From: Limnohabitans lacus | GTDB lineage: Bacteria > Pseudomonadota > Gammaproteobacteria > Burkholderiales > Burkholderiaceae_C | NCBI RefSeq assembly: GCF_030053395.1 | Contig: NZ_JASGBH010000011.1 | Location: 55,478-119,477, forward strand | DNA length: 64,000 nucleotides | Direction of reading: 5' to 3' | Part shown: piece after piece, positions 7,933-15,427 of the stretch | How the letters are laid out: every line of letters begins with the position of its first letter | Position numbering within the stretch: the stretch's first letter is position 1 | Position numbers and translations under genes: made by a program | The notes under the pieces: model-generated | The model's database searches: none | Told to the model about the DNA's origin: nothing | The model's input: the letters and a program-made list of their open reading frames with translations, nothing else

Positions 7933-8991
7933 TCAGCCGGCGATCACCAGTCCTGCTGGGCCCTCTTGGATCTGGCCGACCACGCTGGCCTGCTCAAAAC
8001 CATGCCGTTTGAAGGTGGCCAGCACCGCATCCACCGTGTCGGGGCTGCAGGCCACCAGCAGGCCGCCGCTGGTTTGCGGGTCGGTCAGCAGGGCTTTATC
8101 CCTCTCGTCAAATTGGGCCGGCAAAGCCACATCGTGGCCATAACCGGCCCAATTGCGGCCAGAAGCGCCGGTGACCATGCCTTGGGCGGCCAAATCACGC
8201 ACGCCGTCCAGCAAGGGCACGCTCGGCCAGTCGATGCGCACGGTGCAGCCGCTGCCACGGGCCATCTCGAGGGCGTGGCCTGCCAGGCCAAAGCCTGTCA
8301 CGTCGGTGAGCGCATGCACACCCGGCAAGGCGGCCAGTTCGGGGCCTGGGGTGTTCAACCGGGTGGTGGTGGCGATCATGCGGGCATAGCCCTGGGGGGG
8401 CAGGGCGTTCTTTTTGAGGGCCGCCGACAGCACGCCGACCCCCAGTGGTTTGCCCAGCACCAACACATCACCAGCGCGGGCGTCGGCGTTGCGTTTGATG
8501 CGGCTGGGGTGCACCAGGCCCAAGGCCACAAGGCCATAGATGGGCTCCACCGAGTCGATGGTGTGACCACCCGCGATCGGGATGCCCGCGGCTTGGCACA
8601 CGCTGGCACCGCCTTCCAGGATGCGGCCAATCGTGTGGGTGGACAGCACGTTGATCGGCATGCCGACCAAGGCCAGGGCCATGATCGGTGTGCCGCCCAT
8701 GGCGTACACGTCGCTGATGGCATTGGTCGCGGCAATGCGGCCAAAGTCGAAGGGGTCGTCGACGATGGGCATGAAAAAGTCGGTGGTCGCGATCAGGGCC
8801 TGCTCGTCGTTGAGCTTGTAAACCGCCGCGTCGTCGGCCGTCTCGATGCCCACCAGCAATTCCTTGGGCAAGGGCATCGCGTGGGTGCTTTTGAGGATGT
8901 CGGACAGCACCCCCGGCGCGATCTTGCAGCCGCAGCCGCCCCCGTGCGAGAGGGAGGTCAAACGGGGTTCGGTTCGGGTGTCGGTGTTCAT
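7933..8991 (-). CDS. selD: Selenide, water dikinase
   Basis: The 352-residue length is normal for SelD. The N-terminal glycine-rich motif HGGGCGCKIAPGVL carries Cys20 and Lys23, equivalent to the catalytic Cys17 and Lys20 of the E. coli enzyme; the residue is Cys, not selenocysteine. ATTDFFMPIVDDPFDFGRIAATNAISDVYAMGG is the conserved AIR-synthase-type segment. The enzyme makes selenophosphate from selenide and ATP. No selA, selB, selC or mnmH is seen nearby, so which selenium pathway it serves cannot be told here. It lies 4 bases downstream of ftsY and may be co-transcribed with it. Confidence 0.96.
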   Translation of the reverse strand: MNTDTRTEPRLTSLSHGGGCGCKIAPGVLSDILKSTHAMPLPKELLVGIETADDAAVYKLNDEQALIATTDFFMPIVDDPFDFGRIAATNAISDVYAMGGTPIMALALVGMPINVLSTHTIGRILEGGASVCQAAGIPIAGGHTIDSVEPIYGLVALGLVHPSRIKRNADARAGDVLVLGKPLGVGVLSAALKKNALPPQGYARMIATTTRLNTPGPELAALPGVHALTDVTGFGLAGHALEMARGSGCTVRIDWPSVPLLDGVRDLAAQGMVTGASGRNWAGYGHDVALPAQFDERDKALLTDPQTSGGLLVACSPDTVDAVLATFKRHGFEQASVVGQIQEGPAGLVIAG

Positions 8992-8995
8992 GGCT

Positions 8996-10021
8996 TCAGC
9001 TCAGCAGGGCCTGCGCAAATTCGCGGGCGTCAAAGGTCTCGAGGTCTTCCAGCTTTTCGCCCACGCCAATGAAGTACACCGGGATGGGTTTTTCGCGGGC
9101 AATGGCGCACAGCACGCCGCCCTTGGCGGTGCCGTCCAGCTTGGTCACGATCAGGCCTGTCAGGCCCAGGGTGTCGTCAAAGGCTTTCACTTGGGCCAAC
9201 GCGTTTTGGCCTGTGTTGCCGTCGATCACCAGCAACACTTCGTGTGGTGCGCTGGCTTCGGCCTTTTGCACCACACGCTTGATCTTGCCCAGCTCGTGCA
9301 TCAGGTGCTGCTGGGTGGGCAGGCGGCCTGCGGTGTCCACCAGCACCACATCGCGGGCACGGGCGCGGCCTGCGGTCACCGCGTCAAAGCTCACGGCTGC
9401 GGGGTCGCCGCCTTCTTGGCTGACGATCTCCACCGTGTTGCGGTCGGCCCAGACGGCCAGCTGCTCACGCGCCGCCGCCCGGAAGGTGTCGGCGGCCGCC
9501 AGCAAGACGCTCAAGCCGCTGTCGGCCAAGTGTTTGGTCAGCTTGCCGATGGAGGTGGTTTTGCCCGCCCCGTTGACCCCGGCGACCATGATCACCGTGG
9601 GGTGGTGCGCGCCGATCTCCAGCGGCTTTTGCAAGACCTGGAGCAAATCGGCAATGGCATCGGCCAGCAGGCCTTTGACTTGGGCAGGCTCGGTGGCCTT
9701 GGCTTCTTTGACGCGGCGCTTCAAGTCTTGCAGCAGGTGCTCGGTTGCTTTGACGCCGGTGTCGGCCATGAGCAAAGCGGTTTCGAGCTCTTCGTACAGA
9801 TCGTCGTCAATGCGGGTGCCGGTGAAGACGGTGGCGATGTTGGAGCCGGTCTTGCGCAGGCCGTTTTTCAGGCGGTCCAGCCAGCCTTGGCGGGCCGGTG
9901 CGGCAGGCGCTGGCTCGGCCACAGACACAGCCTCAGGCGCTGTGGTGGCGGCTGCAGCTGCGGCTGGCGTGGGAGCTTGGGCCTGTTCTGGCGGGGATTT
10001 TTTTCGGAAGAAACTGAACAT
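8996..10021 (-). CDS. ftsY: Signal recognition particle receptor FtsY
   Basis: The 341 residues, counted from MFSFFRKK, consist of an Ala/Pro-rich acidic-poor N-terminal linker, then the N domain and GTPase G domain. The nucleotide motifs are GVNGAGKTTSIGKL (148-161), DTAGRLPTQQ and TKLDGTAKGG. FtsY docks SRP-bound ribosomes at the inner membrane. The start at 10021 was chosen because the amphipathic MFSFFRKK is typical; the frame stays open 27 codons further but that part overlaps the divergent peptidase gene's leader. It is 4 bases upstream of selD and diverges from the M16 pair. Confidence 0.96.
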   Translation of the reverse strand: MFSFFRKKSPPEQAQAPTPAAAAAATTAPEAVSVAEPAPAAPARQGWLDRLKNGLRKTGSNIATVFTGTRIDDDLYEELETALLMADTGVKATEHLLQDLKRRVKEAKATEPAQVKGLLADAIADLLQVLQKPLEIGAHHPTVIMVAGVNGAGKTTSIGKLTKHLADSGLSVLLAAADTFRAAAREQLAVWADRNTVEIVSQEGGDPAAVSFDAVTAGRARARDVVLVDTAGRLPTQQHLMHELGKIKRVVQKAEASAPHEVLLVIDGNTGQNALAQVKAFDDTLGLTGLIVTKLDGTAKGGVLCAIAREKPIPVYFIGVGEKLEDLETFDAREFAQALLS

Positions 10022-10049
10022 GGTGTGGATTTCAAGGATCATGCATTCT

Positions 10050-11474
10050 ATGAAACCGACCTTTCTCTTGGGATTTTCCTGTCTGGCCCTGCTCTTGAGC
10101 ACGCCATTGGCCCTTCAGGCCCAGTCACCCGCTGCCCCTGTCCAGGCCGCCAAGCCGGTGGCTCAAGCTCACACCTACACCCTGGCCAACGGCATGACGC
10201 TGTGGGTCAAACCCGATCGCCGCGCCCCCACGGCCGTGCACATGCTGTGGGGGCGGGTGGGCTCCATGGACGAGGTGGACGGCACCAGCGGCGTGGCCCA
10301 TGTGCTGGAGCACATGCTGTTCAAGGGCACGCCCACGCTGGCCGCAGGCGAGTTTTCGCGCCGTGTGGCCGCATTGGGTGGGCGCGAAAACGCCTTCACC
10401 TCCAAGGATTACACCGGCTATTTCCAGCAGATCCCCGCACACCAGCTGGACGCTGTGATGCAGCTTGAATCAGACCGTTTTGCCAACAACCAGTGGCCCG
10501 ACGCCGAATTCGCCAAGGAGTTGGAAGTCGTCAAGGAAGAGCGCCGCATGCGCACCGAAGACAACCCCCGCGCCTTGCTGCATGAAAAGTTGGCCGCCAC
10601 CGCACTGAGTGCATCCCCCTATCGCCGTCCCATCGTGGGATGGATGAGCGATCTGGAGGCCATGACGGCGCAAGACGCACGCGACTTTTACCGCCGCTGG
10701 TATGTGCCCGCCAATGCGGTGGTGGTGGTGGCAGGCGATGTGGACCCGGCTCAGGTCAAAGCCTTGGCCGACAAACACTACGGTGCGATCCCGGCGCGGG
10801 CGGTGCCCGATCGCAAGCCACAGCAAGAGCCCGCGCAACAAGGCCTGCGCCGATTCGAATTCAAGGCCCCAGCGGAACAAGCTTATGTGGCCTTGGCCTT
10901 CAAAGTGCCGCGTCTGGCCAGCCTGCAGCCCTCGCCCGAGCACGATGACGCGCTGGCTCTGACCGTGCTGGCTGCGGTGCTGGACGGCTACAGCGGCGCC
11001 CGGCTGGATCGGGCCCTGACCCAAGGCGAGCAACGCCTGGCCGACAGCGTGGGCGCCAGCAACGGCCTGATGGGCCGAGGGCCGCAATTTTTCTACCTCG
11101 AAGGTGTGCCAGCCAAAGGCCAGACGACCGAAGCGCTGGAAGCCGCCTTGCGCGCCCAGGTTCAAAAAGTGGCCGCCGAAGGTGTGACCGAAAGCGAGTT
11201 GCAGCGCGTCAAGACGCAGTGGGTCGCCAGCGAAATCTACAAACTCGATTCGGTCTTCAACCAGGCCCGTGAATTGGGCGTGGCCTGGTCGCTGGGCTTG
11301 CCGCCCGACCACGGTGCGCAACTGATGGCGCGTTTGCGCCAAGTCACTGCTGCACAGGTGCGAACCGTGGCGCAAAAATATTTTGGCGACGACAGCCTCA
11401 CCGTGGCCGTGTTGCGGCCGCAAGCCATGTCGGGGCAGCCCAAGCGCAAAGCACCCGCAGGCGCACGCCATTGA
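10050..11474 (+). CDS. M16 family zinc metallopeptidase, catalytic subunit
   Basis: The 474 residues start with a Sec signal (FLLGFSCLALLLSTPLALQA). The inverted zinc motif HVLEH (His84, Glu87, His88) and the distal Glu164 in VKEERR are present, so this subunit is expected to be active in the periplasm. Both halves of the M16 fold (N-domain and C-terminal M16_C) are present. The ATG at 10050 leaves AAGGA 11 bases upstream; ATG at 10041 is also in frame but too close to it. The next gene encodes a matching subunit without the zinc site, and the two probably form a heterodimer. Confidence 0.93.
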   Translation: MKPTFLLGFSCLALLLSTPLALQAQSPAAPVQAAKPVAQAHTYTLANGMTLWVKPDRRAPTAVHMLWGRVGSMDEVDGTSGVAHVLEHMLFKGTPTLAAGEFSRRVAALGGRENAFTSKDYTGYFQQIPAHQLDAVMQLESDRFANNQWPDAEFAKELEVVKEERRMRTEDNPRALLHEKLAATALSASPYRRPIVGWMSDLEAMTAQDARDFYRRWYVPANAVVVVAGDVDPAQVKALADKHYGAIPARAVPDRKPQQEPAQQGLRRFEFKAPAEQAYVALAFKVPRLASLQPSPEHDDALALTVLAAVLDGYSGARLDRALTQGEQRLADSVGASNGLMGRGPQFFYLEGVPAKGQTTEALEAALRAQVQKVAAEGVTESELQRVKTQWVASEIYKLDSVFNQARELGVAWSLGLPPDHGAQLMARLRQVTAAQVRTVAQKYFGDDSLTVAVLRPQAMSGQPKRKAPAGARH

Positions 11475-11484
11475 AGGGCTGATC

Positions 11485-12879
11485 ATGAGAACCCACTCCA
11501 CGATGTTTTTGATTTCCGCGCTCTCAGGTGCTCGTCGCCTGGGGCTTTGGCGGACCTGCGCCGGCGCCTTGTGCTGGGCCGCTGCCAGCGCGCAAGCGGC
11601 TTTGCCGATTCAGCACTGGACACAAGCCAACGGCGCGCGCGTGTACCTGGTGGAAAGCCACGCCATCCCGATGGTGGATGTGCAGATCGATCTGGATGCC
11701 GGCAGCCGCCGCGACCCGGCCGCGCAAGCGGGCCTGGCTGCGGTCATGGCCGGGCAAATCTCTAGTGGCATGAAGGCCGACCCGAAAGCGCAGGGCCCTT
11801 ATGCCAAGGCCATGGACGAAAACCAGCTGGGCGAAGCTTGGGCTGATTTGGGCGCCAGTTTCGGCGCAGGGGCCGGCGCCGATCGCTTGAGCTTTTCTCT
11901 GCGCAGCCTGAGCTACCCGGATTTGTTGGACAAAGCGGTGAGCTTGGCGGCGCGGCAAATGGCGCATCCGGCTTTTCCGAAAGACATTTGGGCGCGCGAC
12001 CGCGAGCGCTTGTCGGCGTCCATCCGGGAATCTTTGACCCAGCCGGGCACCGTGGCGCAAAACGCCTATGCCCCGGCGGTTTATGGCTCGCACCCCTATG
12101 GCTACAAAACCACGCCCGAGAGTTTGTTGCGCATCAGCGCCGATGACCTGAAAGCGCTGCACGCGCAGAGCTTGCGCGCTTGCCAAGCTTCCATCAGCGT
12201 GGTAGGGGACTTGTCGCGTGCACAGGCCGATGCCTTGGTCAAACGCTTGCTGGCCTTGTGGCCCGCCTCATCGGGCTGCTCGCCCATGCCGCCGGTGGCC
12301 GAGGTCGCGCCCTTGAAGGCCGCGCAAACCTTGAACCTCGCTTTTGATTCAGCACAGGCCCATGTGCTGATGGGTCAGCCCGGCTACAAGCGCAGTGACC
12401 CTGACTTTTTTGCCCTGCTGGTGGGCAATCACATCTTGGGTGGGGGCGGTTTTGTGTCGCGCTTGACCGAGCAGGTGCGCGAGAAACGCGGCCTGAGCTA
12501 CAGCGTGTACAGCTATTTCTCACCGGCCTTGCATGCAGGCGCGTTCACGGTCGGTTTTCAGACCAGACCTGACCAAGCTGCACAAGCCGTTGCGGTGGCT
12601 CAAGAAGTGGTCAAAGCCTTTGTCCAAGATGGCCCGACCGAGGCCGAGTTGCAAGCGGCCAAGTCCAATTTGATCGGTGGTTTTGCCCTGCGCATCGACA
12701 GCAACCGCAAGCTGCTCGACAACGTGGCCAACATCGCTTGGAACCGCCTGCCCTTGAACTACCTGGACAACTGGACCGCGCAGGTCGAGCGCGTGAGCGT
12801 GGACCATGTGCGACGCGCCATGGCCAGGGTCTTGCAACCCGATCGCATGGTCACGGTGGTGCTGGGCGCGCAGCCCTGA
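11485..12879 (+). CDS. M16 family peptidase-like subunit lacking the zinc motif
   Basis: The 464 residues have a signal-like N-terminus (ALSGARRLGLWRTCAGALCWAAASAQA) and both M16 domains. Where HxxEH should be, the sequence reads MAGQISSGMKADP, so the zinc site is absent. The C-terminal domain keeps an Arg/Tyr-type stretch, VREKRGLSYSVYSYF, used in substrate handling by partner subunits. It begins 10 bases after the active subunit. Bacterial M16 pairs of one catalytic and one degenerate partner are well known, and this pair fits that arrangement. Substrates are not evident. Confidence 0.9.
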   Translation: MRTHSTMFLISALSGARRLGLWRTCAGALCWAAASAQAALPIQHWTQANGARVYLVESHAIPMVDVQIDLDAGSRRDPAAQAGLAAVMAGQISSGMKADPKAQGPYAKAMDENQLGEAWADLGASFGAGAGADRLSFSLRSLSYPDLLDKAVSLAARQMAHPAFPKDIWARDRERLSASIRESLTQPGTVAQNAYAPAVYGSHPYGYKTTPESLLRISADDLKALHAQSLRACQASISVVGDLSRAQADALVKRLLALWPASSGCSPMPPVAEVAPLKAAQTLNLAFDSAQAHVLMGQPGYKRSDPDFFALLVGNHILGGGGFVSRLTEQVREKRGLSYSVYSYFSPALHAGAFTVGFQTRPDQAAQAVAVAQEVVKAFVQDGPTEAELQAAKSNLIGGFALRIDSNRKLLDNVANIAWNRLPLNYLDNWTAQVERVSVDHVRRAMARVLQPDRMVTVVLGAQP

Positions 12880-12896
12880 GCGTCAAGCCCTGTGGT

Positions 12897-13442
12897 TCAG
12901 ATATGCGCCGCAAAATGCGGCACATGGCGCATGTGCAAGGTCAGGCCCAGTGCGGCCATGTGGTTGTCATTGCGGCCCAAAATCATTTGCGCCAAGGGCA
13001 AAAATTCCTGTTCTTCCAACTTGGCGTGCGACTGGTAGCGCTCGATCATGGCGTGCAGCGCCGTCACGTCCAGCATGGCGTCCTGACCTTTGGCCACTTT
13101 GCGCAAGCTCGGCTCCAGTGACTCCCAGAGTTTTTCCAAGCTGCGGTGGTTTTGTGTGAGCTGCTCGATCAGCGCTTCTACCTTCAAGCGCTCTGCGCCA
13201 GCATTGGCGCTGGCACGCACGGCGGGGAACAAATCTTTTTCTTCTTCACTGTGGTGGGTGTACATGCCGGTGCTGAAAAAGGCCAGCGACTGCTCGGCAA
13301 TTTTGCGCGCTTGCGCCGCTGGCCCCAGCAAAGCAGGCAGATCGCCCATGCGATCGAGCTGCGCAAAGATGCCCACATGGCAATTGGCGAAATGGGTGAT
13401 GGGGGCGTTGGACGCTTCGAGGCTCATGGCGATCTCCGTCAA
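12897..13442 (-). CDS. Hemerythrin HHE domain protein
   Basis: The 181 residues form a four-helix bundle with candidate di-iron ligands His22, His63/His64, Glu68, His99, His139 and Glu143 (segments YTHHSEEEKDLF, TQNHRSLEKLW and SHAKLEEQEF). Such proteins bind oxygen, nitric oxide or iron; which of these applies is not shown. There is no signal peptide, so it is cytoplasmic. A symmetrical FNR/CRP-type half-site pair lies about 60-73 bases upstream of the start, which would fit regulation by oxygen or NO. Confidence 0.88.
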   Translation of the reverse strand: MTEIAMSLEASNAPITHFANCHVGIFAQLDRMGDLPALLGPAAQARKIAEQSLAFFSTGMYTHHSEEEKDLFPAVRASANAGAERLKVEALIEQLTQNHRSLEKLWESLEPSLRKVAKGQDAMLDVTALHAMIERYQSHAKLEEQEFLPLAQMILGRNDNHMAALGLTLHMRHVPHFAAHI

Positions 13443-13501
13443 GTGAATGCTTTCACTGTAGGCATCCCTTGCGGCTTCGCCAAGCGCGATGTGCGCATTG
13501 T

Positions 13502-13515
13502 TTGACGCATGTCAT
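13502..13515 (-). promoter_or_regulatory. Candidate FNR/ANR/DNR-type box upstream of the hemerythrin gene
   Basis: TTGAC, four bases (GCAT), then GTCAT resembles the FNR-family consensus TTGAT-N4-ATCAA, with near-symmetrical half-sites. It is centred about 66 bases before the hemerythrin start codon. This is only a pattern match in a 230-base gap; the same gap also precedes the Ala/Lys-rich protein on the other strand, and no clear -10 was assigned. Confidence 0.3.
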
Positions 13516-13672
13516 GCCGTGACGGTCAGCGCCTTGTGTACCGTGGGCAAGGCACAACACACAAGCCGTTACAACTGGCCCAGCACTTTCGTCATCAAGC
13601 CTTGATCGGGCCGCGTTGTAGTTGCAAGTTCAACAAGGTGTTGGACTGAAAACTGAAAGAAGGACTCTTCTC

Positions 13673-13975
13673 ATGAACAAGCTGCTCGCCACCCTGATCG
13701 CCGGTTTCTTTGCTGCCGGTGCATTCGCCCAAGCCCCCGCCGCGCCTGCGACAGCTGCTGCTCCTGCAGCCGCCGTAGCACCTGCTGCCAAGGCCGACAT
13801 GAAAGACGCCAAGGCCCAAGCCAAAGCGCAAGAAAAAGCCCTGAAGGCTGAGAAAAAAGCCCAGGCCAAAGCCGAATCCAAGGCGACTTCCGAAGCCAAA
13901 CCAGCGCCGGCTGCAGACAAGATGGCCGACAAGGCTGCCGCCAAAGTCGATACCAAACTGCCTCAAGGCAAGTGA
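13673..13975 (+). CDS. Small exported Ala/Lys-rich protein
   Basis: The 100 residues begin with a clear Sec signal (MNKLLATLIAGFFAAGAFA, cleavage after AFA), followed by an Ala/Pro stretch, a Lys/Ala/Glu/Gln helix-prone repeat (QAKAQEKALKAEKKAQAKAE) and an Ala/Lys tail. The mature part is low-complexity, highly basic and likely helical or disordered. Similar short proteins are common in Comamonadaceae with no assigned role. The ribosome site GAAGGA lies before the ATG. Two hairpins follow, the second with a T-rich tail, so it is probably a single-gene unit. Confidence 0.8.
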   Translation: MNKLLATLIAGFFAAGAFAQAPAAPATAAAPAAAVAPAAKADMKDAKAQAKAQEKALKAEKKAQAKAESKATSEAKPAPAADKMADKAAAKVDTKLPQGK

Positions 13976-14021
13976 TCATCGCCAGCCGGACGATCTGTCC
14001 GGCCAGCGTGACCTGACCACC

Positions 14022-14051
14022 AAGCCAGCACTTGTGCTGGCTTGTTCTTTT
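14022..14051 (+). terminator. Terminator after the Ala/Lys-rich protein
   Basis: AAGCCAGCAC (14022-14031) is mirrored at 14034-14043 and followed by GTTCTTTT. A second hairpin, GCCGGAC with a 5-base loop (13985-14003), lies just before it without a T-run. Confidence 0.75.
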
Positions 14052-14076
14052 GGGGAGCGCTTTACACTTGGACCCC

Positions 14077-14736
14077 ATGCGTTCATCCAAAGTTTCTGCT
14101 TCATCGCGCCAGTCTGCGCGAGCGAGCGTTGCCCCTGCAGGCCAGTCCGCAGGCAAGCCCCCAGCCAAACCCAAAGGCCATGCCACACACGAGGTGCGCA
14201 TCATCGGCGGGCAATGGCGTCGCACGCGCCTCAAAGTCATCGACAAACCGGGCCTGCGCCCCACACCCGACCGCGTGCGAGAAACCCTGTTCAACTGGTT
14301 GGGCCAAAACCTGGCCGCTTGGCGTTGTGTGGACGCGTTTGCAGGCACCGGCGCATTGGGGCTGGAAGCCGCATCGCGAGGCGCGGCCCATGTCTTGATG
14401 CTGGAGCAAGATCCGGTGCTGGTGAGCGCTTTGCAAGCCCACGTGCTGCGCCTGCAAGCGGGCATGGTTCAGGTGCAACGCGGCGATGCCATCTCGTCCT
14501 TGCAGCGCTTGCCGGCAGGCAGTGTGGATTTGGTGTTCATCGACCCGCCGTTCGATGGCCCTTGGTTTGAGTCGGCGCTCAAGGCGGCCGCTGCTGCGGT
14601 GCCGGTGGGCGGCTGGGTGTATCTGGAGGCGCCCGTGCTCTGGACCGATGAAGCACTGGGTGTTTGGGGCCTGAAGGTCGAGCGCCATTTGAAAGCCGGT
14701 GCCGTGCACGCCCATTTATTGCAACGCACTGCATAA
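14077..14736 (+). CDS. rsmD: 16S rRNA (guanine(966)-N(2))-methyltransferase RsmD
   Basis: The 219 residues have a basic, Ser/Ala-rich head, then the RsmD core: VRIIGGQWRRTRLKV, PTPDRVRETLFNWL, the SAM loop VDAFAGTGALGLEAASRG and the catalytic motif FIDPPF (DPPF). The enzyme methylates G966 in 16S rRNA. The ATG at 14077 was preferred to an upstream in-frame start at 14032 that lies in the terminator hairpin. coaD follows 29 bases downstream, the usual rsmD-coaD pairing. Confidence 0.94.
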   Translation: MRSSKVSASSRQSARASVAPAGQSAGKPPAKPKGHATHEVRIIGGQWRRTRLKVIDKPGLRPTPDRVRETLFNWLGQNLAAWRCVDAFAGTGALGLEAASRGAAHVLMLEQDPVLVSALQAHVLRLQAGMVQVQRGDAISSLQRLPAGSVDLVFIDPPFDGPWFESALKAAAAAVPVGGWVYLEAPVLWTDEALGVWGLKVERHLKAGAVHAHLLQRTA

Positions 14737-14765
14737 TTTGTGCAGACTGAACCGAGGACGCCCCC

Positions 14766-15260
14766 ATGAAAAGCCCCGTGATCGCTGTTTACTCTGGCAC
14801 CTTCGACCCGCTGACCTTGGGTCATGAAGACGTGGTGCGCCGTGCGGCCCGCATGTTCGATCAGGTCATCATCGCGGTGGCCACTGCGCACCACAAGAAA
14901 ACCCTGTTCAGCCTGGACGAGCGCCTGCACCTGGCGCAGTCGGCCATGCACGATTGCGCCAACGTCAAAGCGGTGCCCTTTGACGGGCTGATTGTGGATT
15001 TTGTGCGCGCCCAAAAGGCGCAAGTCATCGTGCGCGGCCTGCGCTCGGTGACCGATTACGACTACGAAACCCAGATGTCGGGCATGAACCGGCACTTGGC
15101 GCCTGATGTGGACACCGTGTTTTTGCACACCAGCGCGAACGTGCAACACATCAGCAGCACCCTGGTGCGCGAGATCGCCAAGCTCGGCGGTGATGTGTCG
15201 GGTTTGGTGTCGGCGCCTGTGCACAATGCGCTGACGTTCAAGATGTCCGGTGTGGATTGA
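14766..15260 (+). CDS. coaD: Pantetheine-phosphate adenylyltransferase
   Basis: The 164 residues show the nucleotidyltransferase motif GTFDPLTLGH (T-x-G-H at 17-20) and the second conserved motif ISSTLVR (about 128-134), with RGLRSVTDYDYETQM between them. CoaD converts 4'-phosphopantetheine and ATP to dephospho-CoA, the penultimate step of CoA synthesis. The length is standard and the gene is intact. It is followed by a repeat-filled gap before recJ, which converges on it. Confidence 0.97.
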   Translation: MKSPVIAVYSGTFDPLTLGHEDVVRRAARMFDQVIIAVATAHHKKTLFSLDERLHLAQSAMHDCANVKAVPFDGLIVDFVRAQKAQVIVRGLRSVTDYDYETQMSGMNRHLAPDVDTVFLHTSANVQHISSTLVREIAKLGGDVSGLVSAPVHNALTFKMSGVD

Positions 15261-15278
15261 GGGCTGACAGGGCTCGAA

Positions 15279-15423
15279 AACCATGTCGGGGCTAAAGCTG
15301 CTGACCTACCGATACCAACCCGTCTGCCCGGTGCCTTGTGGGGTTGGAAACGCATATCGGGGCTGAAGCCGCCGACCTGCCCATCCCAACCCGTCTGCCG
15401 TAGGTCGGAGCTTCAGCTCCGTC
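15279..15423. repeat. REP-like repeat cluster between coaD and recJ
   Basis: The gap holds two imperfect direct copies of a unit of about 47 bases starting CATGTCGGGGCT or CATATCGGGGCT and ending CAACCCGTCTGCC (from about 15282 and 15352), then GTAGGTCGGAGCTTCAGCTCC, a palindromic core. The same core recurs at 41415-41437 and, diverged, at 47482-47565. It contains no open frame of interest. Confidence 0.75.
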
Positions 15424-15427
15424 GTCT

